This document shows positions 15,249 through 16,175 of a stretch of DNA of 16,175 bases, piece by piece. Below the pieces are notes generated by a model. That model saw only the letters and a list, made by a program, of their open reading frames with translations, did not search any database and was not told where the DNA came from. The stretch's first letter is position 1. Every line of letters starts with the position of its first letter. The stretch comes from Moraxellaceae bacterium. GTDB lineage: Bacteria > Pseudomonadota > Gammaproteobacteria > Pseudomonadales > Moraxellaceae. Location of the stretch: the NCBI GenBank assembly GCA_014378805.1, contig JACMMY010000101.1, positions 1-16,175 on the forward strand, in the 5' to 3' direction. The position numbers and the translations under genes are program-made.

Positions 15249-16175
15249 CTATTTACCACTCACCACTTTTGGATCAATCAAGCCATCGACATTCTGTGGA
15301 GTCTTATAAATCTTTTGATTCACATTAAATTTATCGACAAAATACGATGAACCATAGAGTGATTTAAACCCAGTCGCCTTGACCATAACCTTTTCGTTAT
15401 CAGCCAATGAAAGCAAATGTGTGCCATTCAACAGTTTTTTATAGGCATCTGGTGTAATGCCACCACCAGACCGTGCCGCCATAATTTTAAGTGCGTCAGG
15501 CTGAGTTTTAGGGTCATTGACATACGTCACGACTTTGTCCCAGACTTTAGCCAACTTAATCCAATCAGCACGATGGGTATTCAGGCTTTGTGGTGTCACC
15601 GCGATCACATCGTAGATCAAACCAGGCTCATTTGCCGAGGTATACAGTGGACGTGAACCTGGTGCGCCTTTCATGGCTTGCCCTGCAACAGGTTGCCATG
15701 CACCGACGGCAGCGACACTGCCCGATGCCAACACTTGTGGCATTTCATTGGTTTTTGCATTGACCAGTTTTACCGAAGACTCTGGAATGCCCATTTTTTG
15801 CAGACCATTCAACAGCAGTAAGTGCTCGACCAAACCACTCTCAACAGCAACAGACTTTCCAGCAAGATCTTTGAGCGATTTGATTCCCGGTTTACCAATG
15901 ATGATGTCGTTGCCATTCGAATAATCTGTCGTCAACACCATGATGCCTTTACCACCGCCTGATCCAGTGACTAAAGTATCGCCATTCGTCGCCATCACCG
16001 CATCCAACTTTCCTGCGGCAAACGCATCAAGAGACGCAGAATAATCAAACCATTGAAAGGAGGCATCCACACCAGCTTGTTTGATCCAACCTTTGTCAAT
16101 GGCCACTTGCCAAGCCACCCAACCTGGCCAGTCGCTATAGCCGATTTTAAGGGGTGCTGCATCAGCAGCATTATA
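15249..16175 (-). CDS. ABC transporter substrate-binding protein, 5' end outside window
   Basis: Periplasmic binding protein of the NMT1/SsuA/TauA type, the class often labelled putative urea ABC transporter substrate-binding protein when next to a urea/guanidine carboxylase. About 308 codons are present and the frame is open through the right edge, so the signal peptide and start are missing. The mature part begins near AAPLKIGYSDWPGWVAWQVA, a typical first strand and helix, followed by FDYSASLDAFAAGKLDAVMA, a DIIIGKPGIKSLKDLAGKSV hinge and GSVAAVGAWQPVAG. Any start placed at GTG 16118 would cut into this conserved fold. The likely substrate is guanidine or a related small nitrogen compound, inferred from context only. 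A 111-base gap to the permease contains short GATC-rich inverted repeats (TAGATCAA and TTGATCTA) but no clear terminator. Confidence 0.92.
   Translation of the reverse strand, partial: YNAADAAPLKIGYSDWPGWVAWQVAIDKGWIKQAGVDASFQWFDYSASLDAFAAGKLDAVMATNGDTLVTGSGGGKGIMVLTTDYSNGNDIIIGKPGIKSLKDLAGKSVAVESGLVEHLLLLNGLQKMGIPESSVKLVNAKTNEMPQVLASGSVAAVGAWQPVAGQAMKGAPGSRPLYTSANEPGLIYDVIAVTPQSLNTHRADWIKLAKVWDKVVTYVNDPKTQPDALKIMAARSGGGITPDAYKKLLNGTHLLSLADNEKVMVKATGFKSLYGSSYFVDKFNVNQKIYKTPQNVDGLIDPKVVSGK

Noticed and set aside
16116..16118. GTG 16118 as start of the substrate-binding protein
   Set aside because: The frame continues upstream through conserved mature-protein sequence (KIGYSDWPGW) to the edge of the window.

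Overview
The window comes from a gammaproteobacterium of moderate GC content. Moraxellaceae or a relative is my best guess, from the general look of the genes; no rRNA, tRNA or marker gene confirms it. No mobile element, CRISPR array or tRNA was seen.

Layout. Positions 239-1870 (+) hold a stand-alone 5-methylcytosine DNA methyltransferase with no restriction partner in view. Positions 2140-3545 (+) hold a two-gene unit of unknown function: a 74-residue protein and a larger helical-repeat protein whose N-terminus resembles it. Positions 3737-5210 (+) hold a membrane-anchored diguanylate cyclase broken by a one-base frameshift just before its SGEEF active-site motif.

The main system runs from 5313 to the right edge and looks like guanidine uptake and use as a nitrogen source. 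A clear guanidine-I (ykkC) riboswitch at 5313-5448 precedes a (+) operon. It encodes two DUF1989 proteins (UAAP1/UAAP2, the carboxyguanidine deiminase pair), a biotin-dependent carboxylase of the urea/guanidine carboxylase family, the amidase part of allophanate hydrolase, and a separate small gene for the allophanate hydrolase C-terminal domain. The expected route is guanidine -> carboxyguanidine -> allophanate -> ammonia and CO2.

Converging on it from the right edge is a (-) operon: substrate-binding protein (5' end outside the window), permease, ATPase, then a NikR-type ribbon-helix-helix protein. The three transporter proteins match the nitrate/sulfonate/taurine-type ABC systems that accompany urea/guanidine carboxylases, so guanidine or a related compound is the likely substrate. 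The NikR-like protein has lost three of the four canonical nickel ligands, so it probably does not sense nickel and may be a local regulator with another ligand.

The most interesting points are the nickel-site-less NikR homologue tied to the transporter, the split allophanate hydrolase under guanidine-riboswitch control, and the uncharacterised protein with four tryptophan-marked repeats at an exact 43-residue spacing.
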